A stretch of DNA of 64,000 nt from positions 2,728,001-2,792,000 of the forward strand of contig JAPNXP010000008.1 in the NCBI GenBank assembly GCA_028753945.1, given 5' to 3'. The position numbers were made by a program, and so were the translations under genes. Below, one piece after another: positions 54,336 to 64,000 of the stretch (position 1 is the stretch's first letter; each line of letters begins with the position of its first letter). Source of the DNA: Hexactinellida sp. DTS-2022 (Eukaryota; Porifera; Hexactinellida). Below the pieces are notes generated by a model. That model ran no database searches. It was not told the DNA's origin and saw only the letters and a program-made list of their open reading frames with translations.

Positions 54336-55660
54336 GACAGGACACATACAATACAACAGCTACACTATACCAGTACCGCTATATCCTAGCTGATATTATT
54401 ACTCTCCTATCCCTAAGCTGGTGGTGAATTCCAGATAGCAGCAGGGCTTTACATAAATCATTGATTTTGATTTTAAATCAAAATCATTCAAAAATTCGTG
54501 ATGTAAAAATCAATCAAAATCAAATCATTCAAAATGTGAGATTGAAAAAATCAATCATCAAATCATTTTGATTCACCACAAAATCATCAAAAATCAAAAT
54601 CAAATCATTTCCAATTACGATGATATAATTTTTTTTGTTACTCCCGACCGAATACTAATTTACACACAATAACTGATTTTTTTATAGGTGATCTAAGAAT
54701 CTTAATCAATATAATAGCTATAATATAAATACAGTACATGTAACTATTAATTAGTAATCCTTTTCAGATGTACCTATTAAAAGGTCAAAATAACTAATTC
54801 CGAGGAGACTAATAAGCGGAGTCGATAGTAATAGTGTAAACGTTAGTATATTTCACACATTAAACCGGAGCAATCTAAGTATAAGGGTATTGGGTTGTTC
54901 CTGGTCAAACTTTGGATTCGATTTAGCTGAGTGATTGTAGTTTCAAACGGGGGTGAAGTGGAACGATAAAATATACATAGACCCGCAATTGTATTTAACG
55001 TGTTCATACTACTATAACCTGCTGAAGTGGAAGAACATATAACATAAATATGGGTTAGTATTACTTAGTAAATTATTAACAGAGCAGAAAAATGATTTGA
55101 TTTAAATAAAAATCAAATCATTAACTTTTCACAAATCAATCAAAATCAAATCATTCTAAAAATGAAATGGAAAAAATCAATCATCAAATCATTGAATGTT
55201 ACCCAAAGATCAATCATAAATCATTGATTTGATTTGAAAAAAAAATCATCAAATGATTTATGTAAAGCCCTGGATAGCAGGTACTCATATATAGCGTAAC
55301 TATTGCAATTACATAATACTAAGCTATATAAACCAGACACATACAATACAACAGCTACACTATACCAGTACCGCTATAACCTAGCTGATATACTCTCCTA
55401 ACCCTAAGCTGGTGGTGAATTCCAGATAGCAGGTACTCATATATAGCGTAACTATTGCAATTACATAATACTAAGCTATATAAACCAGACACATACAATA
55501 CAACAGCTACACTATACCAGTACCGCTATATCCTAGCTGATATTATTACTCTCCTATCCATAAGCTGGTGGTGAATTCCAGATAGCAGGTACTCATATAT
55601 AGCGTAACTATTGTAACTACATAATACTAAACTATATAAACCAGACACATACAATACAAA
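54336..55660 (+). repeat. Tandem repeat of about 152-156 bp in the Ginger element
   Basis: Copies begin (GACACATACAATACAACAGC) at about 54340, 55333, 55485 and 55641 (partial) and include CCTAGCTGATA and GGTGGTGAATTCCAGATAGC. The first copy is interrupted by an 831-bp hAT MITE. Confidence 0.9.
54442..55272. mobile_element. hAT MITE built of AAATCATTGATTT repeats
   Basis: Ends CAGGGCTTTACATAAATCAT and complement. Perfect 8-bp target duplication GATAGCAG at 54434-54441 and 55273-55280. Sister tandem units preserve the empty site. AAATCAATCAAAATC units fill both outer thirds. Confidence 0.95.
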
Positions 55661-55748
55661 ACACATACATCAGTCGATTCTGCTGAATTGGGTAAAACTA
55701 TCCTCGGATCATAGTTACCCAATTAAGCGGAGTCGACTGTATTTAAAC

Positions 55749-56076
55749 TAGGGCTGAAACGAATATACCGAATATTCGTTCGAAATGATTCAACGAATAT
55801 TTGAATATTCGTTTGAAAGAATATTAGATTGATGGATATTTGTTAACAACTACTACTTTTCGTTAACAACATGACTTGTGTTTAGATTGGAGAGATCGTC
55901 AATATACATTCCTACCTAAACTAACCTTGTAATTACTAACTTGTGTATAATACTTTATTGCTAAGATTAACTATTGTAACTTAAATTTAGAGTCTTGAAT
56001 TGATATAATTATATATTATTGCTTAGCCATCAAAACGAATGAATATTTGAATATTCGAATATTCGTTTCAGCTCTA
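55749..56076. mobile_element. hAT MITE built of GAATATTCG repeats
   Basis: Ends TAGGGCTGAAACGAATAT and TATTCGTTTCAGCTCTA. Perfect 8-bp target duplication ATTTAAAC at 55741-55748 and 56077-56084. A small inverted repeat (CAGTCGATTCTGCTGAATTG, 55671-55738) lies just left of it. Confidence 0.93.
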
Positions 56077-56415
56077 ATTTAAACAGACACTCACAAACTA
56101 AAACAATTAATTAATTTCAACTCAACTGATATTCTTTGTGTTTCGTCCCGGCTTGGACTCGTCAGTTGCGTTGCCTTTCCCGCAATACACTTTAGATGGA
56201 GGAGTGTTGGTTGAGTGTTACTTGATAATTCGCCACTGGGGATGTGCCGTTGCAGGTCGCGTTTCCATTATCTGGGCTCACCATGATAGGGATTGCGTCG
56301 CCTGAATAACCTCGAGCCGAGGTCCCCACAAAGTTCGATGTACCTTGCCTTTGAGCGCTTTCGAAAATAACTGGAGGTGTTCGTGTGAGAGACAATTTAA
56401 GCGATAGATAAAGAC

Positions 56416-57503
56416 TTAATTGATTTTAATTGGTGTTGTATCGTGAAAGAAGAATGTTGGAGTTTGGCTATTAATCATTCTCGTGACAGGTTCAAAGTGT
56501 TTTGAAAAGTTAGTAATGTATAGAGCATGGTTTTTGTTGTTGATGTTGGAAGCTCTTATACGTGACCAACGGGTTTCTGCTACCTTACTGTCCTCTGTGC
56601 GATATACCTTGTTAGCAACATATATATCGATCTGGAGTAGTGCAGAAACAGTTATCAACTCGGCATCGGTACCCCAAATCTTATCGTTGTACATGCAAGT
56701 TCTACTAATATGTTCAGCAGGAGTGGTAGATAGAACCTGAGAGAAGTACCAGCCGATAACGTCCTTTCCATCACTCAGCATGTAGCGGCATATCTCACCG
56801 CGTAGCTTAGCATGATACTCCTCACTCCCAGTAATCACTTTTGAAAGGCACTTAAAGAGACAGTTTCCATCAGCACCAATGGAATCACAGAGCCACGGCT
56901 CATATGCTTGTAACTTCTGCCCGGCCATGCTAGAGTGTTGATCAGTTGGCTGTTGGAATGGGCAATCAAGCAGAGAGCACTTCTCTTTTTGCCAGTCAAT
57001 TGTGATTGGGGTTATGGAAGGATCATCAGCTTTAAGAGTATGGAGGTCTAAGGGAGTATGTGTGGAAGGAGCTGTTATTTCTCGCTGCAGGTATTCCATA
57101 GCATAGGTACATTAATTGTACAAGTATAAGATAAATATAACAGACTAAATAATTAAATTAGATTGCATCAAAATTGCAACTTACCACACCATAAAGAACT
57201 TTGTACACATAATCTGTGTTCTTAGTTTCCCCCAATTGTGGGAAAAGTTCTTTCGTCCACTCAGATAATGTGTACAGAATCTCTCTTCTCTAAACAAGGG
57301 TATTCATGCAATAAATATTTGTATTATTTATATTAAAACTCATAGATAATTTAATTACCATTGTTTCTTGATCGCAATCCTGTAGAACTTCGAAAATGAT
57401 CGTGTCTGGTACGTAATACCCTTTGACCTTCAGACAAGAGTCAAGTTTTTTATGGAGCTTCGATAAGTAGAGCCCACGCTTGACATGATCAGAGAAAATC
57501 GGC
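56416..57503 (-). CDS. OTU-domain protein of the Ginger element
   Basis: The main exon, 57099-56416 (227 residues), has an OTU cysteine-peptidase domain: DSIGADGNCLFKCLSKVITG (Asp77, Cys80) and the His of NNKNHALYITNF (His191), so the catalytic residues are present. Two upstream exons are likely. 57503-57357 encodes a segment starting PIFSDHVKRGLYLSKLHKKL and ends at ATG/GTAATT. 57297-57183 encodes REILYTLSEWTKELFPQLG and ends before GTAAGT. How they join the main exon is unclear, and the Met at 57099 could also be a separate start. It may be a second gene or a continuation of the integrase transcript. OTU domains have been described in some Ginger1 elements. Confidence 0.8.
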
Positions 57504-57596
57504 TAAAAGAAGAATTTATGTGTCTTAACTTTTGCAGTAATTTCATTTTAATTTTATAATTTTTGTTAAGGAAAATAATTAGATAATCTCTTATTT

Positions 57597-60452
57597 AAAT
57601 TTTTGAGAGATATTGTTCAATGTCAATGTTGCGAACCTTTAACTCTTCCAATTTCTTGACTATCAACTCCCTCGATATTCCAAATCTCCACTTTGGAATC
57701 GAGGATTTCACAGCAGGAGAAACATCATCCGAAGTTACTTGGTCATCCATTTTTACTTTCTTCGATGGTATATCAACTGTCGGAGACCTGGATCTTGGAT
57801 GATATGGTTTGGAGATGTGGAGCGGCACTTTTTGCAACTTAGAAGAGGCACCTTTTTGAACCAAGGCATGGTTCTCAGTTACGTTCGTTGCAACCATAGG
57901 CCCAATGTACTTGTTCTCCTTTTTACTCCCAGGCATTTTCTTTTCCTTGCGCATGTTAAGTAGAAGAATCTGGTCGCCCTCCTTTATCTCCGATCTAGGA
58001 TAAAGTTAATAATCACTAATTTTATTACGGTATTAATAGTTATCATATTGATTTACCTGTTTTTCTTGACCTTGTTATCGAATACACATTTTTGTTTAAC
58101 TTGCTCGAATTGGATGTTATCATGAGCTTGTATTTTTGATTCGGCACGGTTGTCCATTAATGGGTTTATCCAATCATTCTCCTGATTACCCAAGTCTGGA
58201 CAAATAGGAGAGTCGTCGTGCTCGTCATCACTGAACGGTAAATGTTCAAGCAGGTGCGCACTGTTGGCTTCTCTGCCATACATGAGGAAGAACGGTGTGA
58301 ATTTGGTTGATTTCTTCCAACATGTATTTGCGGCTAGAACAGCAGCTTGCAATTTACTTGGCCATTCAGCACCTGCCTCTAACACCATTTTGTTCAGTTT
58401 GCTAAATTGGTTATGTAGTGTGATATATTGTTTAATAAAAATTAAATTAAATGATTCTTAATAAAGAATATACGTAATACTACTATGTTCCACTCATTTT
58501 TTCAGTATCTTGTTGTGAGCTTCCACAAGACCATTGCTTTGTGGATGGTAGGCTGCGGTCTTTCTATTATCTACTCCCAACCTTTCATGATATTTCTGGA
58601 ATTCCTATCCAAATTAGAGGAATAATTACATAATTATAAATTGATAATAATTTAAAATTATATATATATAATAAACGATCCCTTCACTACTACGCGGTCT
58701 AGATGTATTCAATAAATATGTCTTATTAAATATTAGTTACTTCAACTTAACAACAAGAACAAGAACATAAATTATCATATATGCCAGTAGATAATTATAT
58801 TATAGTGGGCATATACAACTATATTTTATTCCCTTATCACTTCACTACTAATTATTATATGCACCTTGCTGACAAACTCTGGGCCTTGATCATGCTGAAT
58901 TATTTTGGGGACACCCAGTGTAAGGTAGATAACCTCTAGTTGCGTCAAAACCTCTTTGGTGGTCTTATTTCTCAAAGGGCGTACCGCGCAGAACTTTGAG
59001 AGATAGCAGGTAATGACGAGGAGGTGTTTGTAGCCTTCACTGTTTTCCTGCAAATCACAGACCAGATCTATACCAATGTGGTACCAAGGCTGAGCTGGTG
59101 GAGGGATTGGTTGCAGTTTCCTTTGTGGTTGAGGAGGTAAGGCTGATGGTATTTGACAAACATGACAAGTTTTGACCTAAAAATAAAGAATTGATCAACT
59201 AGGCAACACAGGATGTTTACAATACATTTGCATTCTTGCGTAATTATAACTCTATTTTAGTTCCAATAACAGGTGTCTATAATGAAGTTTTAAAAGCTTT
59301 ATTCTGGCTAACAAATTCCTTCGCTTTTTGGGTGGTGAGTATTTTGCAAATAATGATTACAAGCAAATTATGAAATCATATTTTCATTATTTGCAGTTTG
59401 AGGATTCTCGACTGGATTTGTATCCTGATAATATGCCTTCACCACTTAAAATTTGAATAAATTATATACTTAATAATTTGTAAATGTCATTAATTACTTA
59501 ATTAATTAATTGAGAGGGTATCTGTAAAGAATAATATTTTTTGCAATAATTACGTACTAAATATGTTATCTACAAATGAACTTTGTTGATTGTTAGATTA
59601 GTAACTTACATATTGAGTTACATCTTTGTTCAAGCCTGACCAAAAATATTTCTATCTGATAGATCTTATAGTGGCATTGATCCCGGGATGGGCTGCACTA
59701 TCATGGTACAGTTTCAGCGCGTCGGTTACTCCATCTTCACGCAACACCTCAATTTTGTCCTATTCAATAAATTTTATCGGTATTTATCGGTAATATAATG
59801 CAACAGCGCTATCGTGGTTCAACTTAAAGGCCGATCTTATTGTAAATTTTGCACCAAGGTTCTGGGGAGTACACCACGATTCGGATCGGCCGCGACCGCT
59901 GCAGTGTTGAGTTACACCAAGGTCCCAACCTTAAAAAACACAGATCTAATACGTCGCAATACGATTATTAACAACCAATTATAAATAAATAAATAATAAT
60001 AAATTCTTATATTCTCGAAAATTCATAAATTTTTTGCTCCCAATATGGCGAAAGACAATTTGGATGGTGTACTTCTTGACTCCGGGAAGAGGTAACAAAT
60101 TTTATTTGATACTTGGGGGGGCTACTATTCGAGTATACGGTAATGTGGGCTCTGAAACCAATTTAATTAGCATGACATTTCCCGGGACTGTCAAAAGAAC
60201 AAAGTGCCCATAATGTTCCACTGTCTTATGAGTTATATACATGCAATTGAGAATACTATTAGATATTACCTTGAAGATTTTGTCATTCTCTCCTAATTGA
60301 TATTGGGAAGCTTTTACCCGAAAGGTCTTCTTGACATGTCGACAATTCTTGAGTTGCAGAATGGATTGAGGATAGACATTATCAGATAAATATTGTGAAA
60401 TATGATCGTATTCCTCAGAATTCATTTCGAAAAATAAAGAAAGAGTAAACAA
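57597..60452 (-). CDS. Ginger integrase/transposase, split by introns
   Basis: A DDE integrase related to Ty3/gypsy integrases that moves the Ginger DNA transposon. Likely exons: 60452-60270 (N-terminal MNSEEYDHISQYL), 59759-59610 (zinc-binding HHCC start, HDSAAHPGINATI and KYFWSGLNKDV), and 59176-58865 (CHVCQ, then the first Asp in HIGIDLVCD and the second in IIQHDQGPEF). Then 58604 to about 58510 (third residue, Glu, in NGLVEAHNK), 58401-58057 (WPSKLQAAVLAANTCWKKST) and 57994-57597 (GPY/F-like KYIGPMVATNV, basic tail). The borders are GT-AG and the phases agree for most junctions. Exons 2 and 4-5 each show a probable break, so the copy is likely inactive unless these are assembly errors. 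Confidence 0.82.
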
Positions 60453-61081
60453 TGTGACAAAATAGAGTAAATTGAAAAGGAACTAGTTATTGATCAAAAT
60501 ATATAAGTACTGAATGAATTTGTATATCCTCTATAGTCTACTATATAGTAAAGTAATCAGTAAGTAATCATTAATTAATGAGCGAGAATCAGACGTTAAT
60601 GCAGTATCCATGGTGCGAGCGAGAATCACACGCAACAGGCCTATGTGGCGATACCTGGACAAGGTTATCTCTTTCTCTTGTATCGGTGTCGTTTAATAAC
60701 ACTCGGCCGGATCGCTTGAACATTTTGCATCGATTCAAGTGTAGTAATTTTTGCCTGTCCTCAACTTGTATCTCCACATCAACCCCTCTGCGACGAATCA
60801 CTTGGTAGGGTCCCAGGTAGCATGGCTCGAGTCCACTTGGCCTAGGCTGTTTTTTTCAACCATACTAAGTCTCCCTTAGTTACCTCAGGCTCAGTGGTCG
60901 TCTTGCCCTTATCATAAAACCGTTTCATTCTGTCCATGGCCACTTGTACATTCTCCTCAAGTACTCGTATAGTTCCCGTCTGCCGACTCGCTATTTCGTC
61001 GCACCAGTCCTCGACAGACACATGTGTTGGTTTGTTTATGAGCAGCAGCTTGGAAGTGGCTAGTTGCCGCGGTTCTGTTCC

Positions 61082-61236
61082 CAGTGGCGGAACCAGGGGG
61101 GGGGGGGAAGGGGGGCCATGGCCCCACTTTGAGGCTGGCCCCCCTAGAATAACAATGTTGTACAGTGTGGCCCCCCCTAAAATCCTCCCTGGCCCCCCCA
61201 AAGCTCCCCTACCTGAAAATCCTGGCGCCGCCTCTG
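61082..61236. mobile_element. 155-bp hAT MITE in the gypsy fossil
   Basis: Ends CAGTGGCGGAACCAGG and CCTGGCGCCGCCTCTG. Perfect 8-bp target duplication TCTGTTCC at 61074-61081 and 61237-61244. The interior has GGCCCCCC runs. Its ends resemble those of the element at 18794-18888. Confidence 0.93.
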
Positions 61237-64000
61237 TCTGTTCCATATGTGATTCTGAATGGCGAGTAACCGGTGCATATATTAGGCATGGAGTTTAACT
61301 CATAAGAGGTCTCCTGTAGAATTGACGGCCATGCGTCCCATTCTAAATTCCGGTCCTCTAGCATGCATCGCATTACCTGTTTTACAGTCTGCAGTCTACC
61401 TCCGGATGGTAGGGTGTACTGTGCCTCTTCTCCACCCCGAAACTCTGCAACAATTCCATCACTTCGGTACCTTGACGTTGGGCCCCTGATCGCTGAGCAT
61501 TATACGTGGCGGTCCGTGCTTCAAGATCCACCCATTCAGCAAAGCCTGACAGATTGTACTCGCTACTTGGTCTTTCAGAAGTACCGCCTCGATAAATTTA
61601 GAAAATAAGTCGACCATTATCATGAAATACATATGTTCTGAACTCGACCATGGTAGAGTAGCTAGTTCGAAGGCCACTATGTGATTTGGCTCGGCGGGCT
61701 CTTCTTTCGGGACTAGCTCTTCTTTGGGTGAGAATTTTCGCTTGTTGCGATGACAGATTAGACATTCATTACAGAAATCTTCCACTTCACTACGCATCCC
61801 CTTCCAATAACATTGTTTCTTGACTAGTGCGAGGGTTTTGGTTATACCAGGGTGTGCGGCGTTGTGAACTATCGTTAAAAATTCGCGCGCCTCAGAGAGT
61901 TGGGCACCACAAGCTTGTCGCTCCTATATAGGATTCCCCGTTTCAAGTACATGCCCCTTTGATTCTTAAAGCGGCCCTGCATAATTACTCCTACTTTTAG
62001 CTGCTCTAGAGCAAACGAAGAAGCTGTGTCCAACTCCTGGCATTCGCGAATCCTCTGCCCATTAAGTCTGCAATGGAGAAAACATGCCATTCGAAATACT
62101 CCTCATCATTTACCTCGGGGTCGACTTCTGACTGTAGACGCGAAAGATAATCGGCCACGTAATTAGATGCACCTTTGATATATTCTACATCATAATTGAA
62201 GGACTCTAGTTATTGAATCGATCGTGCAAACTTGTGCCGGGGGTCTTTCTGTCGTCGAAGCCAGCTGAGAGGGTTGTGGTCAGAAATAAAATGGATTTTA
62301 TCGGAAGCTTGAAGATATTTCCGAAATTTGCGACTTGCTGCAATTAATGCCCAGCGTTCTAACTCGCCGGCACTATAGTTCTTTTGACTCTCTGTCAATC
62401 CTGAGGAGAAGAATGTAATTGGCATTCGCTTGGACTCCTCGTTCTCTTGCATTAGAAGTTAGAACGGCGCTTACACCAACGGTTGATGCGGCAGTTTGAA
62501 GGTAAAATTCCTTATTCCAGTCAGGGAAGGATAATGTTCTTGGGAACTCGGATAGGGAACGTTTCAATTCTCGAAACGCTTTCTCTTCTTCATCATCCCA
62601 TTTCCAGTCTCCCTTTGCTAGTTAATTAGTATAATGGTTCAGCGGTTGCGGCCATCTTTGGTATCTAGTCGCGGTAGTAGTTTACCATGTCTAAGAAGCG
62701 CAGTAGTTCCCTTTGGTTCTTTGGTCTCTCTGCCTCACAAATCCTCGCAACAATCGATGGAACTGGGCGGCGTCCTTTTGCGGAAATAATGTGGCCCACA
62801 AACTCTCCCTCCTTATAGCCGATCCGGCACTTGTCCTGTCGCAGCTGAATTCCCGATTGTCTATATCCCTCAAGTGTGCGGCGTAGGTCTTGTAAGTGAC
62901 TTTCAAAGTTTCGCGAATGAACACAAGTATCATCGACGTAGGGGTCGGCTGCTTCTATACCTTCCAGTGTACTATCCATTAGCCTTTGGTAGGTGGCCTG
63001 ACTATACACAGGCCGAAAGGCATCCTAACCATCTCGTAATGCCCTCGGGGTGTTGAGAAGGCAGTTTTTTGTTTGTCCCCTTCTTCCATCTCTACTGCCC
63101 AGTATGCACTAGCGCCATCAAGAAATTAAAAGTAGTGGTCACCATGCATCTTGTCTAGTATATCGCTCGGGGTCGGCATAGGGTAGGCATCTTTGCGAGT
63201 GATCTCGTTCAAGCTTCTGTAGTCGATGCAGAAACGAATGGATCCGTCTTTCTTCGTGATAAGTATTACTCGGCTGGACCAAGGAGAGTTTGAAGGTTTA
63301 CAGATTCCATTTGCTAGCATGTCGCGCACTTGTGCACCAATCTCCCGTTCCACCGCGGGCGCCATTCTCAGTCCTTTACATTTGACTGGTCGCGAATTTC
63401 CAGTATCTATTGTGTGCTTCGTCTCGCTTGTAACGGCAGGCTTCTTGGGGTTGTCTGCGAAAACATCTCGATATTGGTTTACTAACCGTTAAGTTGTTCT
63501 CTCTGGTCACCTTGTAACGAGGGATTTACAATGTTGATGAGGTGGTGAGGGCAATCGCCTGGCATGTTAGCTTCTAAAAGAGCTGCAGTAGCGCGTGATA
63601 ATGGTTCTCCGCCTTTGACTGTGATTCCTGATTCTTTCCATATGCCTCCAAGTCTCACCCGCTGCGCCTCCCATCAAATTCAGTACTTCCGAATCTCCTC
63701 AACAGGTCTCTGCCAAGAATACGAGTAGTTCCGGTATCAGTTATTTGAAACCTCTGTAGTATAATCTGGTCGTTTCCGAAATCAACTGTTAGGTCTACGT
63801 TTCCGATTACGACAACCGCGCTTGTGAAAGTCCGTAAATCTTGCTAGGATTTTCGTTAAGATACTTCGCCAGCCCTAAGTTTTTCAAAGTATCATAATCC
63901 AACACGGATGGACCAGCTCCTGAATCTAATATGACTGTGGTAGGGACGCCGTTAATTTCAGCTTTAACGACGACGTACAGCTCGGGTAAGTCTTGATCCA

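Larger units (their letters stand above)
53660..60637 (-). mobile_element. Ginger-type DNA transposon
   Basis: A 4-bp target duplication, GGCC, lies at 53656-53659 and 60638-60641. The terminal inverted repeats of about 160 bp start TGTTGCGTGTGATTCTCGCT, fitting the TGTNR start reported for Ginger elements. The left arm has about 20 extra bases (a further GATTTTCGCTCGC unit). It encodes an integrase gene with introns and an OTU gene, both reading leftwards. The left third (53.8-56.1 kb) is non-coding, with a 152-bp tandem repeat and hAT MITEs. It is inserted in the Ty3/gypsy fossil. It looks mostly whole, with about two breaks in the integrase gene. Confidence 0.92.
52875..64000 (-). mobile_element. 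Ty3/gypsy LTR retrotransposon, fossil, runs off the window
   Basis: Read from right to left: aspartic protease with a DSGA active site (about 63840-64000), reverse transcriptase with YVDD (about 62650-63460), RNase H (about 62200-62600), integrase with zinc-binding and DDE core regions (about 61250-62100), a C-terminal integrase part with a GPY/F-like stretch (about 60650-61080), and the probable 3' LTR. It is broken in several places and carries three later insertions: a 7-kb Ginger element, a 155-bp hAT MITE and a mariner MITE in the LTR. It therefore looks fairly old. Gag is not in the window. Confidence 0.9.

Noticed and set aside
56416-57099. OTU-domain frame as a host deubiquitinase gene
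   Set aside because: It sits inside the Ginger inverted repeats, on the same strand as the integrase; OTU domains are known in such elements.

Overview
This is an AT-rich, repeat-rich segment of a eukaryotic nuclear genome, almost certainly an invertebrate animal. Split genes use GT-AG introns. The two host genes are a REV3L-type DNA polymerase zeta and a SUN-domain nuclear-envelope protein. The transposon mix (MULEs with FLYWCH, PHD or OTU domains, a Ginger element, hAT and mariner MITEs, a Ty3/gypsy element) fits a non-bilaterian or other invertebrate. I cannot name the species from sequence alone.

Host genes, both on the minus strand. REV3L (1116-7184) is one uninterrupted 2022-codon reading frame. 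Just upstream of it in the same direction lies a complete SUN gene with four exons at 38243-37698, 21823-21710, 17689-17263 and 8214-7850. I assembled these by matching splice phases. It encodes about 483 residues, and its three introns (about 15.9, 4.0 and 9.0 kb) are filled with transposons. No other host gene could be supported.

Region by region. 1-1115: dispersed repeats. 1116-8214: REV3L and the last SUN exon, with a hAT MITE between them. 8.2-17.3 kb (intron 3): a hAT MITE, a decayed THAP-domain transposon with long inverted ends, and a repeat family rich in CTTCGCG. 17.7-21.7 kb (intron 2): MITEs, two of them inserted side by side in the same target. 21.8-37.7 kb (intron 1): a five-unit tandem array bounded by roughly 115-bp hairpins. 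Its last unit carries an intact-looking MULE encoding a PHD-OTU-DDE transposase, with minisatellite ends and a perfect 9-bp target duplication. A MULE fragment and more MITEs follow. 39.3-44.8 kb: a four-element nest, with a long-inverted-repeat element holding a FLYWCH-DDE-RING MULE, which holds a second FLYWCH MULE, and a hAT MITE in the far arm. 44.8-52.8 kb: MITEs, a THAP fragment and a decayed MULE. 52.9-64 kb: a fossil Ty3/gypsy element, read leftwards and running off the window, interrupted by a 7-kb Ginger transposon (integrase gene plus OTU gene, 4-bp target duplication) and by MITEs.

The most interesting signals are: (i) the PHD-OTU MULE with minisatellite ends; (ii) OTU domains captured by two unrelated transposon superfamilies in one window; (iii) a set of hAT MITEs, many with exact 8-bp target duplications, whose interiors are built from a short motif private to each family; and (iv) the hairpin-delimited tandem array.
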